Assembly: GCA_009761415.1 (NCBI GenBank)
Contig: QUOL01000001.1
Coordinates: 558,001 to 622,000 of the forward strand
DNA: 64,000 bases
Direction of reading: 5' to 3'
Source: Sarcomyxa edulis
Taxonomy: Eukaryota; Basidiomycota; Agaricomycetes; Agaricales; Mycenaceae
Part shown: positions 10,864 to 23,347 of the stretch, one piece after another
Position numbering within the stretch: position 1 is the first letter of the stretch
Layout: each line of letters opens with the position of its first letter
Program-made: the position numbers and the translations under genes
Notes under the pieces: generated by a model
The model's database searches: none
Told to the model about the DNA's origin: nothing
The model's input: only the letters and a program-made list of their open reading frames with translations

Positions 10864-13800
10864 TTAGTCCAAGTCGCCCATAGTCGAGCTTGACGCCAAA
10901 GCTTCAGCATCCCTCGCCTTCTCAGCAGCTTTCAGGCCCTGATCATCCTGCAGGCGGGCTAGATTGTCTCTGATTAGGCGAATGCGCTCCTCGACCGTAC
11001 CCAACGTTTGCATGAGGTGATCGACTTCTTGTCGCCAATCATGGTCCGTCGGGACTGCTGCCGCGCTTCGAAGAGAGGGCTGGGATCGATCAGAGGGAGG
11101 CTTATATCCCAATTGAGCTTCCTGCTTGCTGGTTAATTCGTCCCAGAGGGCGGTCACCACGCCATGAACCCACTGTTCCCCTTCCTCGGGCCTCCTGAGC
11201 GTAGTTCTTCGGTCTTTCAACTCCTTGCTGGACGAGCCCACCCGCGTCAGCGTCCATAAGTTACTGAGGATCAAGATGATGATTACGAATATTAAGATTG
11301 TCGTCGAGGTCGATTGATCCCATGCGTCCCGAATGAGTTCGATCGCACCGCTGGTACTTTGTTTCGCGACGTTATATGCCCCGTCGAACGTATCCCAGGC
11401 CCACTGCAGACTTCTCCGGTTGCGTTCATGCTCGCGTTGCTTCCCCTCAACTGGACCCGTTATCGATTTTTCAGTGATAGAAGCCTCGGGCTCGGTAGGT
11501 TGAATAGTCGGTATCTCGACACCTGCTGGCATGAATTCAGACTGATGCTCTTGTATGTATGCTCGCATGGCCCGTTCGAGATCTCCGTGATAGAGCTTTT
11601 GTCCATCGATACATGATTTCTCGATGATACCTGAATGAAATGTTGATTCACGAATGCCGAATCAATGGGAAGACTGCTTACCCTTGATAAAGCTCCGGCC
11701 TGTCCATTCAACCTGGGTTGTAACAAGAACTCTCGTAGAGACAGCGCTAGCCCACATAATGCACGTCTTCGTCTTGACAGAGAAGACACTGCCACTTGGT
11801 ACGTCGGGCGTCCGTGTCGTCGTTAGCGTTACGACATAGTCATCGAAATCGCAATACTGAGTCTCATCGCGTATCTCGCACTTAGTCTGTTTAGGTCCAA
11901 GACTTCCCGTCAAGGGCTTGATATAGGACATATTTCGTCCCAGTAGCTTCGAACCTTCAGATGTAGGCGTCCAGTCCGATATTTGAATATCTACCAGAGG
12001 TCCATTAGAGTATGCCACGTCCTGACATCGTCGAAGGAGACATACCAAGAAGCTTCTGGTCTACCCTCATGAAATCCTTCATGAACCCGCTGGCAAAGAT
12101 CAAATTGTGTATCCGATCTGGGGTTCCAGGAAAGATTGTATCCAACGCAGTCTCTGTAAAATGGGTCCCCTCCTTCCCACACGCGCACAATGTTGCCTTT
12201 TTAACAGGTATATCACTTTTTTTTGGCTCCGACCCCCCATCCTCTCTGATGTGATCTAACCCGGACCTATTGCCCTCCAACGATGCTCTCCCATCCTGAC
12301 TCCCCGACATTATACTGACTGAATCATCAGGCCTCGCAAGTCTCCAAATGTTGTAAATGACATCGAACGTCGTGTCTCGTGAAAGGAAGGAAGCAAAGGT
12401 ATATTTGGCTTGTCGAGTCGTGATCTGAATAGCGTTTGGTATAACGAACGCTGTCATCTTTCTATCCAGATTCGTTATCTCATAAATAGGTATAGAAAGC
12501 TGCGAGATAACGTGGGGTCAGTCAAATATGAGATCCAAGCAGTTGGGAATGACTTGCGTCTGTAATCCAACCAAAGATATTGGCATGGAAACATATATGG
12601 TTCTCCGAGATGTATAGACGACCTTGTATGAGAATTTCTCGCTGCAGGGCACATCCATAATCTGGGTGATTCATACCACACGTCAAATCTCGCACCTCCG
12701 AATGCATCACAATGAAACGGACCTTCAATGAGATAGTCACCCTCGGGTATATTTTGGAACAACTCGTGGAAATCCGCATTTCTCTTATTACTTGCGACTG
12801 CAAAGCCTGTCACGGGTATATCATCCTCGCCGAGATCCAAGTCCGCCAGATCATCTTCAGACTCGGAATCGTCCTCATCCGAGGAGTCCTCCAATCCAGA
12901 GTAGTGGCCATGGTCCTCATATATCTCCGATGCACCATCACTCATAGAAACTGAAACACTGGTCGACGGTCGCCGATGGCGGGGTGACGATGGGGGGTCA
13001 GAGCGTTGTCTCGAGGATTTAGTACGTGCTGAGGGAGTAGGCGAGGTGAATTCTTGAGATGGTAGTCGGTTATGGCCTGATGGAGGCGACATATATGGAG
13101 GGGAGCCTGCTCGAGATAACGATGACTTTCGGGACTGTCCATTTGGTGATTGCACAGGAATGAGTTGCTGCTGAGTCGCTGACATTCCTGGGTTGGCCAT
13201 TGCTAGACCAGATGCTGCGATGGCACTAGCTAAACCTGTCGGTTTACGAGATGGGGACGAACCACGTCGCCAGGTGCGTTTCCTGGCTTTGCCGGTTGAA
13301 GAGACAGATGCGACGTCAGAGTCTCGTGGAGGTGTGACCAGAGTTGCGTTTGGCTTTGAAGGTAATTGAGAAGTCGTCGCACTCCGAGACACGAACTCTG
13401 CGGGAATAGCGGTAGGGGATTCAACTATAGGCCGCATCGTTGTGTATATACCATTCTGGCTGTCGCCGTCCTCTGAAACTACCTGGGGCGGTGAGGTTGC
13501 TGCGCGTGTATGGTCAATATTGATTGCAGGAGGTCGGGTCATTGATCTGTCAGATCCTTGGCGGCGCAGATCGGGAGAGGTGAGATTAAGTGTTGAGGTA
13601 GGCGGGGAGGTTGGAGAAGAGTGATCCTGGGCAAGCTGACGAAGATCACCAGTGGAAGAGGAAGGGGTAGGGTTGCCGTTGCGAGATTGGGGTCGACTGC
13701 TGGGGAGAGGAGGGTGTTTCTTGTTTTTACCAGGTGAAGGAACCTCTGGGCGTTTGGCAGTAGGAGTGGGGGTATTATCATCAGCAAACGACCCGTTCTG

Positions 13801-14208
13801 GTTCGAAGTATAAATTGGCATCGTACGACTGTCGTTTGCGGAAATACCATTAATATTGGCGCTTCCCTCCATGAAGCGCGATGTTTCGTGTAGCCGATCA
13901 GACCCTCGGTCAGAAGCTGTCTCTGAAAAGGCCAAGGAATCACTATGGGGTGATGGTGGAATGATAGTTACACTGGGATGTGTGCTGCTCGACCCGTCTG
14001 TATCTGCGCCCCCCCTCGATTCTGGTGTGGCTATACTGGGAACACGACTAGTATTGGAGATGATGTTTGGAGTCGAGTGGGCCACCGGAGAGTCAGGACT
14101 AGACAGGACTCTAATTCGGGCGGGAGATGGAGATTTCTGTCTGGTAGTCTCACTGCCCGACCGCTCTCGACTGTGGTTGACCAGCTTGGAGAGGAAGTTT
14201 GGAGCCAT
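10864..14208 (-). CDS. GRAM/VASt-domain sterol transfer protein (LAM/Aster type)
   Basis: Exons 14208-12723, 12661-12558, 12499-12046, 11990-11682 and 11630-10864 give 1039 residues with closed phases. The first 450 residues are Ser/Pro-rich and disordered. A GRAM domain follows (about 475-590; DYGCALQREILIQGRLYIS, then HICFHANIFGWITD and ITNLDRKM). Next come a VASt/StART-like domain (about 630-805; FPGTPDRIHNLIFASGFMKDF ... WTGRSFIKG), a single membrane helix at about 893-911, and a charged, coiled-coil-prone tail. This order is that of the yeast Lam/Ysp proteins and animal Asters, ER-anchored carriers that move sterol at ER-plasma membrane contact sites. The intron between exons 2 and 3 must use a GC donor to keep GWITD joined to LSIPIYEITN. 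Confidence 0.9.
12500..12557 (-). other. GC-AG intron
   Basis: In the sterol-transfer gene the exon ending ATT ACA GAC is followed by GCAAGT and rejoins after CTCGCAG at CTTTCT in phase 0. The nearby GTCATT would shift the frame. GCAAGT is the standard context for the rare GC-AG class spliced by the major spliceosome. Confidence 0.75.
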
Positions 14209-14551
14209 TTTTGCGTCGTTCAGGCCCGAATGAAATGTTCTGCAAAAGCGACTCGCACTTTACGGAGTCAGTAGGATCAGTGAAGAGGTTGGAAAGGGGG
14301 AACAGGACAAAAGCCTGCTTCTGGAGGAAAAATGAGAGTAGCTTATAAGATAGAGGAAAGAACTTAGAGAATGTGGAAAAGTACGGTGCTGTAAGTAGCG
14401 GAAGTTGATCGGACGAACTGCCAAATCTGAAGACAACCATGCAACTAGGCTATCACGCGTACGACGTTCACCAGGTGGCCAACCGGGGCATAGAACGAGA
14501 CTACCCATGGCCAACTGGGGTAGAGATATATAATTTCAGGACTACGCAGTA

Positions 14552-17500
14552 TTACACAGGCTGCGACGGGAGAGAAAATCCCTCAGTCGCCAAACTACAG
14601 AGATCATCGACTAGCAACCAACAGAAACTGTACCTACGAAGATCCACGACCTTCGGCTTTCTTTTGGACCTCTTGGAAGATCCATTGCTAGCCGCAGCGG
14701 GGCGAAGGCCGTAAGTTACCTGATACGATGCAAGTGCGAAGGCGCGTCGATCTTGGAATTCTCCCAGAACGGCATTCTCGCGAAGCCATTCGTCGATCTG
14801 CTTCACATATGAAGCAGAAAGATGAAGGTAGGCATCTCTGAGAGCAAGCTATGAGGTACAAGAGAGAGCGATAAGCTATCTGACTGGAATTTACGTATAG
14901 GTCTTGACGTACCCGTAGCTTGACATCTTTTTCACCTTGTGAACGAGGCTGACGAGGATTAGATAGTATGCCACCCGCACATTCTGGTTCGCTCAGGTGA
15001 TAACTGAAACACAATGAGACAAACGGGGACAGAGTACTTGTCGAGAAACTCACCGTCGCATGAGACGTTCTAATTCGAAGTCATATTGCCCTTTGAGTGT
15101 CTGCGCAAATACACTGTAACCAGCGTATGTCGAGGGTAGAGCTAACTCTGCTAGGCGTGGATCGATGTAGTCGGGATCTTGGATGGCTCCAAAGACTGGT
15201 TGTTCAATGTCTCGGAACATTCGACCGAGAACTTTTTGGCTTTCGTAGATTGTGTATTTGACCACCTTGTGTAACCGTTTGACCCCCGATGTCTATAACA
15301 CAATCTCGATAACTTTGACCACATGAGACTTCTAATTGAAGCTGACCTTCCCCATGAAATCAGGAAATGCATCCGGTCGCGGAACCAAAGCTTCGTCAAT
15401 GGGGACCCCGGTTTTGCCGAAATCCACAGCATGAGAGGCTAACTCTGCTAGTTTCAAGCAGTCTTTGGTCATAGGACCGTCACAATCAGCGAAGACCATA
15501 TGAGCATTGCATATCCTCCCGAGGGCTTGATTCATGATCGTTTTGACGAACATCTGCACGGTATTGGCGCATCACTCGAGGAATAACAACGTTTCGTGTG
15601 CGCACCTTTTTCGTATCTTCAATGGTGATGGTACGAGACTCTAATGGCGGCGTTGCGGGGGTATAATCCATAGGAGGGTAATTTTGTTCGAAGAGGAACC
15701 TCGGATCCCAGATCAAGGTATAAAAGTCCCCGTCTCTGAAAATTCAAAGTATGTATTCATTAAGATGAGGACGTTTGGTACTAATCCACTCACAAATCAC
15801 CACCACCCAGCCTAGATGCCATATGAGCATCGACTATCAGTGATAAACGAGATAAACGAGACTTACATGTTAGGTAGAGGACGTCTTCCCTGCGTCGAAA
15901 AGACAACGACATTGATGTGATGAGACAGTGCATCGCATGCGACTGCCCGAACTCTTCTTACATCGCCTGGCGTGAAGTTTAGTCAACAAATACAAAAGAC
16001 GCGATCGTGCACGGTTTATTCACCAGGATGGACTATGAGGTAGTAAGCGTCGGCTCTGAAGCGAGAAGATAGAACTCACGACATGGGTTTCTATATATTA
16101 TGCAGTCGCCGGTGACAGTGCTTTTAGCTTCGAACGGAGGTTGAACTTGACAGAAGATCTCTCCCTCTTGTAGAGTCCCGGTTTCGTCTGCCACACCTAG
16201 ATTCCGGTCAATCTGAGGTCCTTCAAAGGTTGCGAAGTCGGAGACATACCCATCAGAAATGCACTTTGCTTCACCTCAATCCATGCCTTCATCAATCAAC
16301 GGTGAGTGACAACGCACAAGACAAACGCAACATGGAAACCCACACCTTCCACTTCAATTCGTTCAAGAGCCGCTGCTTAAGAGCTCGAAACACATTCTTC
16401 ACAAATGGGTCACCCGAGAACCCGGAACGTAAGGCCTTCGCAAGTGGGAACTGTTGCACCGACATCAAGGAAAGAACAAAAAAATAACAGATGAAGTGAT
16501 AAGCCTACAAATGACAATGAACCAAGCTGCCAAGTAAGCATGCTGGGATCTTGGTCCAGCCCCTCAATGCGCTTTTTCTCTTCCCGGAAAATGTCCAACA
16601 ACGTGTCGGAAGGGACACCTAGAGCCTCCATCAGTAGTATGGATTGTCGGTTCAGACGCGCCCGTTCATATGTCGCCACCTACAAATCACTCAGCATCAT
16701 CCATCCATCCATACAACCGGTAGGACTGGGGCCTGCATACCTTGAGAATATTCATAACCGTCTCATCAGAACGCGATCCAAACTTGATCATGCTTCTCGT
16801 GAGTTGGACCGTCTTCGGGGCCATACCCGGGACGACACTCAAGACCCCTTTGGCTACCCCAACACCACCTGCGGCTACTACTCGCACCTGTACGGCAGAG
16901 ATAGGGATCAAGCAGCCTGTGGCTTCGTAGGTATACCCAAGCAGATCCCTTGCTGCCCGCGCGATGTCAGAGCTACAATGACCATTACCATCTGTGAAGA
17001 TACTACAGTCGATTCAAGTATACTTAGCATAGAGCAAGAGCGATGTCAAGTAAGACTTACAATTTGTGGCCTGTGGATGTATCGATTCTGATGATATCGT
17101 GGATTACCGAGACTTGCGGTTGTATGGAGAGGGCACGCGAGGTGCTCAGAGACTGCAAGATGGACTGTCAGGTATCATTGACTCTGCAGCGTCGATTGGA
17201 TCATTACCAAGCCTTGCCGTGCTGCGTGTTTAGCCACAATCCTTTCCTGCGATAGATCGCCCATCCAGCTTAGGACACTTTGAACAGTGAAGCCGTCAGT
17301 TTCGCATATCATCCAGCAGCCATGTTCCCTGTATATTATTAGTATTCGGCGTCGAAGAGAGTTACCAAGATTCTGAACGTACTTGACTTGACTCTCCCCG
17401 TAAGTCAAGAAAACATAATGTCTCCCAGCGATTCTGATACCGAACTCGATCGTTCTTCGAATACGTGCAAACACACCGCTATTGGGTCCAATTTTGTTGT

Positions 17501-18912
17501 CGATCGTGATTGTTTCATGGGATACGGGGAAATCGTCCTCTTCATCAACGAATTTCACTCGTAGAAATCGGTCACAGTGAGCTGCGAACGCACGGAGCAT
17601 CGAGTTTGATGCCTCCGTTTGGGGAGGCTGGAGAATCAGGCGCTGAGGCGTTACAAGGCAATGCCGTACTATCATGCAATGTGGTTGTAGTCTTGATTTA
17701 TAGGACAAGCTCTGGGCGACAACTGCAAGAGAAACTTCAGCACATCTCTAGCCAAGTTCATTGAGAGTCTTACCGCGGACGTCCTCCTCGATTGAGCCTT
17801 CCCGTGTTATATTGAACAGGCCTTGTAGAAGTAATGCTGCGTCGCTACGATGCCGAACAACGCGATATAATGTCTCTAATTCATCAGGAGTCACCATGCC
17901 ATGCGAGACAAGCGCCTCGAAGAGATAAGATATGCCAAAATCAGTGTCTTCTTCGAGCCAGTGGAACCGGAATTCAGGTAGCTGACGAGAAGGAGGTAAT
18001 CCATCGAGAGTCCGAAATAACGGGTACAGCTTGCGATTTCGCAACAAGACGAAGCCTGGATCGATAAATCAATGACTCGAAGGACACGATATTGAAGCGA
18101 TAGATTGATACATTGCCAAAAGAGCTTGTATTGTCTATACGTCATACGCAGACTGATTCGGTATGCAAGAGCTTGTCCGACCTGGAAAGCTGCATCAACT
18201 TTAATGGTCAAAACTCATGAGTAGCACGGGACATACATTGATGATTTCACGCCCAATATCCTTAATTGAAACAATTCCAGCAGTTCCCTCGCTTTCTTGA
18301 CTCACGTAGAAGTCAGCTTCCGTCGTCTGACGGTCAAAGATATCTCTTTCGAGACGCTCGGGTAAGCGAACCATGGTTCGTAGGGGGCGCGTCGTTTGGA
18401 TCTGGATTTTCACGATGACATGTCCGTGGTCAGGATCAAGGGTATCTTTCCCACATGCAATGGTAATGCCACCAGTGGCAATGTCACGAAACGGCATGAT
18501 TCCCTCGTAAGGGGACATTGCTGGGATTGAATGGTAGTTTTTGCATAGCAGTCTCACATTGAAGCGCTAAAATTCTGTAAGAGATGACCTCGAAGTAGAT
18601 CTAACATGGTCTCACCGCTTCAGAGTCATCAAACCGCATCCAAAACGAGCTACGCAATTTGGGTCCACCAGGAAAGAGAGGATCGGGTCCTTCCTTTTCG
18701 ATTTCGTCACTGAAGGTCTCCAGAAAATCGCCGTTAGTGTGCATGCGTCCCACCGAAAGGTGGTAGGGTTTGAAAGAAAACTCTTTCCCTCTCCGGGTGT
18801 TTTTTGTGGTGCGCGTTAGCAGCTCTTCAAAATCGCCGACCATACCCAGAAGGCCATGATCCTGTAGATGCTGGTGAAATTCTTCGCGATCGAATCGATG
18901 ATCAAAGTCCAT
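14552..18912 (-). CDS. RNA-dependent RNA polymerase of the RNA-silencing pathway
   Basis: A many-exon eukaryotic RdRP. Exons joined in phase include 18912-18616, 18566-18237, 18181-18088, 18055-17774, 17722-17383, 17328-17208, 17164-17061, 17002-16741 and one beginning at 16679. Further exons run to 15735 and beyond. Landmarks in order: DRFLRVKFVDEED (about 17560), IAGRHYVFLTYGESQ, FTDGNGHCSSDIARAARDL (about 16990), GVAKGVLSVVPGM, RSMIKFGS, ARLNRQSILLMEALGVP, SAFLMGVADETGTLQEGEIF, the catalytic GGGDLDGDFY loop (split by the intron 15736-15793), then LIWDPRFLFEQNYPP. The acidic triad is intact, so the enzyme looks active. It would copy single-stranded RNA into dsRNA for Dicer. The start is uncertain: ATG 18912 is the first in the first good exon, but open frame continues upstream to about 19156. 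The last exon and the true stop (14552 is the end of the open frame) are also uncertain. Confidence 0.88.
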
Positions 18913-19130
18913 AGCAGTGTAAAACGTTGAATTTCCACGTCGTCGAGCTTCGAGGTCAAGAGACGCCCATACTAGTCCTCCCACGCAGAATCTCTATAAG
19001 CTTTGGGTAACCTGCAGCTGACGCGCACAGCAACCTGGGATAAGTAGATATCGATTTTACGGTGAAGTTCCTGATCAAAACTTCGATCACGAAGCTGCCG
19101 CTAAAGTGGCACAAACAACCGTGACCGCCT

Positions 19131-19806
19131 ATGCAATTGAACTTTTCCATACTCAAACGGAATCACCGATTTCGAAGTTCTGTCGTGAGCTCGACACTCA
19201 AGAAGCTACGCACGACTCTATCATCATTGGTGAAGAGTGGCGAAGATGGCCCCACTCGTCAACCCATCGCGTGAGTTATGTATCTCGACTCAAATCGTAA
19301 TCTTATTCCGGGGACACCAGCCTTCCAACGTTCTACCGTGGTCCACCAAATTTCAACTTGATTCGTCTAGCTGATGTTGAAGAGTGCCGTGAGTCGAGTA
19401 CTACTTAATATCATATATGATCCTGACGATCGCCATCACCTAGTCGGCGCATGGGGAGTAGCCTCAAACGCGCACCATGATCCATATCCATTCGCGCTCT
19501 CCCGCCAATCTGTCCCTCTAGTAGACGGCTCAAACCGTTCTAGAGTGCAACTCAGCGCCTACTCTATCTTTCACAACCAGTCATCAGACGACGAACCCGG
19601 TGCCCGGACTGGTTCTCATTCCCTCTGGGTCTGAGGTCGTCAAAACAGAAAGAGTAGAGGTTCCTAAACGACTTCCGACGACTCTACGCGTACGCCTCGT
19701 GTCCATGACCAGTCAATCTCATTTCAACCAACAGCCTGCTGTGTATCGGAGGTCTGTCCTCGGAACGGGCAAACCTTTCGGATGGGCCCATGCTTATTTC
19801 AGTTGA
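19131..19806 (+). CDS. unresolved gene or decayed gene, divergent from the RdRP
   Basis: ATG at 19131 opens a frame (MQLNFSILKRNHRFRSS ... TRQPIA) that splices in phase over 19271-19320 to a convincing exon ending at 19388 (LPTFYRGPPNFNLIRLADVE). Beyond that the reading is unclear. The next canonical acceptor (19443) leads to a stop at 19634. Another frame is protein-like from about 19525 to 19806 (LVLIPSGSEVVKTERVEVPK) but is reached only through a weak splice or a frameshift. No domain was recognised. It may be a real gene with an exon I cannot place, or a pseudogene. The sequence from 19807 to 20396 shows only short frames and the promoter of the next gene. Confidence 0.35.
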
Positions 19807-20396
19807 GCATGCATTCATTTGGTCTCAGTGCCCGCAGGCGAAGTCATTCGACGTCTTTGGTGTCACAGAGAAGCTTGTTTCGTATGTGGATAGCAAGCGG
19901 GTTGAGGGAAAGATCATCTTACCTCTAGTCGGAGGCTTTGCTCGAAGGGCTCATGCTCGTTGACCGACTCGGTTTGTCCATACCGGTATGAAAGTAGGCA
20001 CATTTATTTACAGTGTCCGGACGCTGTCCGAGGCGGGCCTGTATCGATCATACATCACGCACACAGTTCCGAGTCAGACCACTTGAAAAATAATATTTTT
20101 TATCTTCTTCGAATTGAACAAAATAACGCATGTTCCTCGAGTGAGATGTAACCTTCTATCCTTCCGCCTCTCTTCACCGTCGATTTTTCCCGTTCTCCGT
20201 TCTCATGTATAGGATTCCAACGTCGGGGTCATTTTGGATGCTCAGCGGTCGGTTCGGCGCGTCACGTAAAATGAATTATAGTCATCAAATCAATTCGTAA
20301 GCGCCCCTGTTTTCGATCCCGAGGCTGCCGTCCATTTATCAACTTACTGCCTCACCTCTTTCTTGCGCTATTACTGCCCTCTTTTTCTACCCAAAA

Positions 20397-21815
20397 ATGT
20401 CGAAAACTCACTTTGTACACACTTCCCCGGCTCCTGGAACTCAAATCAACCCTATACATGTATACACAGACGAACAAGCAGCTCAGATCAAGGCATTGCG
20501 AGAGGTTGGGCGATTCTGAGCATTCTTCGCACTCTTATATTGACTCTTGAGTATCTTTTCAGTATGCCGGAAGCATCGCATTGCCCCCCACGGATCCTTA
20601 CTACCCTTGGGAGCTCCGGTGGCTAAATTTACCCGATACCATGCCTCGGTACATGCGTGCGGCCAAGTGGAAATTCGAAGAGGCAGAGAAACGCATCAAG
20701 TCTACTATGGAATGGCGTAGGGATTTCAAGCCTGATTTGATTCCACCTGATGAAGTCAAGATCGAAAGCGAGACCGGAAAAATGTTCGTCGTACTCATTC
20801 CTCCTCGATTCTAAAGCGTTGATCGTTGACCCTGTTTAGCATTATAAACGGATTTGACAAAGACGGTCGACCCATCATCTACATGCGCCCTGGACGAGAG
20901 AACACCGAAACGAGTCCTCGCCAAGTTCGACATCTAGTCTGGTGCTTGTGAGCATGCCGCCGTATATTTCCCTCTCATGTGCGTGTATTAACGAACCCTC
21001 ACTGACACAGAGAGCGCGCAAAGGATTTGATGCCACCCGGTCAGGAGTCCCTAGTCATCGTTGTGGACTACAAAAGCACAACTCTCCGCACTAACCCCTC
21101 TATATCGGTTGCGCGCAAGGTATGAACGAGAACCTTAATCCGAGAACGTGCGACTGACGTATATAATTGCATGTCAAGGTCCTTCACATTCTCCAGCAAC
21201 ACTATGTCGAAACACTTGGCCGTGCACTCGTGGTCAACTTACCCTATCTACTTAATTTCTTCTACAAGGGTATATCGCCCTTCCTAGACCCCGTCACGCG
21301 AGACAAGGTCAGTTAATGGTCACGTCGTACAATTCTTCCCCCGTCTGATTGCCTATCCCTTTTACCAGATGCGCTTTAACCCAGATCTTACTGAACTTAT
21401 ACCCGAATCCCACCTTGACGCAGCCTTTGGCGGTCACTTCAATTATGAATTCGAGCCCGAGAGCTATTGGAACCAGATCGTCGCGTAAGGGTCATCTGTG
21501 GTTGTCTGTAGTATTTGGCCATTCTAACACACTCCTCTGTAACAGTGCTTGCGGGATCGCACCAGACGGCACACGTATTGCCAAAGTCGAAATCAACCCA
21601 GACGATCAATCGTGCGTTTCTTCATTTGGACTGCTCTTGGGAGGCTTTGGATGACAATGAACTCCAGGGAAGACATCAAGACGCCGATCTTAGAAAGCGT
21701 TGAACAAATTCCCGCTCCACCGAATGTTCGTGCCAGGTCCGACATTGCTGAAAAAATGGCGGACGCCTCCATCTCAGACCAATCAGAGCCTGTTGCCATC
21801 CAGGCTATGGCTTAG
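20397..21815 (+). CDS. Sec14/CRAL-TRIO lipid-binding protein
   Basis: Exons 20397-20504, 20563-20783, 20840-20947, 21011-21119, 21179-21307, 21369-21484, 21546-21611 and 21668-21815 give 334 residues in closed phase. The CRAL-TRIO N-terminal helical part (MPRYMRAAKWKFEEAEKRI, ETIEW-like TMEWRRDFKPD) is followed by the lipid-binding lobe: GFDKDGRPIIYMRPGREN, ESLVIVVDYKSTTLRT, VLHILQQHYVETLGRALVVN, PFLDPVTRDKMRF and LPESHLDAAFGG-like LIPESHLDAAFGGHFNYEFE. This is the Sec14 fold that exchanges phosphatidylinositol and a second lipid between membranes and presents PI to kinases. It lacks extra domains, so it is a soluble cytosolic carrier. Which Sec14 homologue (SFH) it corresponds to cannot be decided by eye. 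Confidence 0.9.
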
Positions 21816-21992
21816 AGCGTCGACATCTCGCTATTGTTGTTGTTGTAATATACTGGTATCACTACATTGTTGTACCCGTACCACCTTAGATATCCCTCCA
21901 TCATTTACCCTTCATGTTACAAATATATATATTCTCTGTATCCATTTCTTCCATTGGGTCGACTCGACCACATTGTGCTTCATTTCTTGCGA

Positions 21993-22435
21993 TTACGAAG
22001 GGCTAGGAACTCCTGCTCCAAGTTGCAGCAAAGAGAGCTTTTCAAGGTCCCACTGTACAAGTTTGGTACAAGTTGTATGAGCAACCTTCGTATCTCGAGG
22101 GACAGATCCAAGACTTACTACTCCTGCAGTATAATAAACATCAGCCTTCACTAAGTCTTTCGCCTCCTTGAAGGTTTTTGTGTGAAACACCACTAGAGAC
22201 CCGGTAAGATGATGGTCAACGGGATCAGAGAGTGGTCCCCCTAGCCCTGTATCACGACAATATCTTCAATTGGAGGATTCGATGGGCCTAGTTATCATCA
22301 GAGATACCCACCGATAAAGCCTTCCTCGCGTAGTTTCAGTATCCTTTGGCGATGTTCACTGTTCACGGAAGTCCTGAGCTCTACAGCGTCTGTCCGGTAT
22401 GGAGCGAAAAGTACGAATTTCAGGGGTTCGGACAT
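21993..22435 (-). CDS. YCII-domain protein, array copy A
   Basis: Exons 22435-22312, 22246-22119 and 22052-21993 (junction phases 1 and 0) give 103 residues. The protein is a single YCII-like ferredoxin-fold domain: KFVLFAPYRTDA, a conserved EHR with the family's His, LREEGFIGGLGGPLSDP, TGSLVVFHTKTFKEAKDLVK, AD-YYTAGVWDLEKLSLLQL. YCII domains are small dimeric proteins. Bacterial members act as, or with, enzymes on chlorinated aromatics or serve as fusion modules, and the function of fungal members is unknown. This copy has a 124-nt first exon, four codons shorter than the 136 nt of the other three. It is the last of four tandem copies and is convergent with the Sec14-like gene. Confidence 0.85.
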
Positions 22436-22476
22436 GTTAGGGTGAGTGGAGGGCGAATTGTGTGTGATAGAGGTGA

Positions 22477-22483
22477 TTATATA
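22477..22483 (-). promoter_or_regulatory. TATA element of YCII copy A
   Basis: TATATAA on the minus strand, 42-48 nt upstream of the ATG at 22435. The other three copies have the same element at nearly the same distance. Confidence 0.55.
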
Positions 22484-22860
22484 TTGGCGCGATTATAGGA
22501 TTGTTATAAATACCTCGAACCTTCGAAAGCACACCTTATGATGAAGCCGCTATGAAATTCGATTAGGCGTAAGCAATCTTCATGTGAAAGACTGTAGTAT
22601 TCCGATGGCTTGATTGAGCAACAGAAAGACTCAAAAAGCCAAAATGCGCCACTCAGAACTTGTCGAAAGGAGATGAGTTCCTCATAACACAGCGTCCTAA
22701 GTTACGACGACCTCGGAGTCCGGTTCAGCTTGAGTATACTGCGATGACACGGTATCGAATGACCAGGTTCTAGTACCGTACCTGGCATTAACATCGACGT
22801 ATCCGTAATAACGAGGAGGAAATACTATGCAAAACGCGCTGTTAACACCAAGCGAGCTAT

Positions 22861-23298
22861 TCAGGAACTAGGAACGCCTGCTCCGAGTTGAAGTAGGTTG
22901 AGCTTTTCAGGGTCCCACTGCAACGCAAGGATTCCAGTAACATTTCGTCGAAGCTGAGCGGAACAGCTCGATGCTTACCACTCCTGCAGTATAATAAATA
23001 TCAGCCTTGACTACTTTCTCCGCCTCTTCGAGGTTTCCTGCATAGAGCACCACAAGAGAGCCGGTCGGGATATGGTCAATGGGGTCATAGAGCGGCCCTG
23101 CTAATTCTATACCAAATTTCGATCAAGACAACAAACAAAGAGGACAATACAAGAATGCTCACCGACGAAACCCTCTTCGTGTAATTTGATTATTGCACAC
23201 CGATGCTCCTTGTTCACGGAATTTCTAATCTCTTGAATGCCCCTCCGGTACGGAGCAAACAGAACAAATCTCAGTAGTTCGTTAGGTATCTCGGTCAT
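22861..23298 (-). CDS. YCII-domain protein, array copy B
   Basis: Exons 23298-23163, 23106-22979 and 22917-22861, junction phases 1 and 0, encode 106 residues. The same domain markers appear in order: LLRFVLFAPYRRGIQEIR, KEHRCAIIKLHEEGFVG, ELAGPLYDPIDHIPTGSLVV, EEAEKVVKADIYYTAGVWD, LLQLGAGVPSS. The middle exon is again 128 nt; the last exon is one codon shorter than in the other copies. Third in transcription order of the array. An enzymatic or regulatory role is not shown by the sequence. No signal peptide or membrane segment, so cytosolic. Confidence 0.85.
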
Positions 23299-23341
23299 GT
23301 TGTGGATGTGCGGAGAAAGGAAGGATCAAGTGCACAGGGTG

Positions 23342-23347
23342 TTATAT
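23342..23347 (-). promoter_or_regulatory. TATA-like element of YCII copy B
   Basis: ATATAA on the minus strand (within GTCATATAACACC), 44-49 nt upstream of the ATG at 23298, at the position shared by all four copies. Confidence 0.5.
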
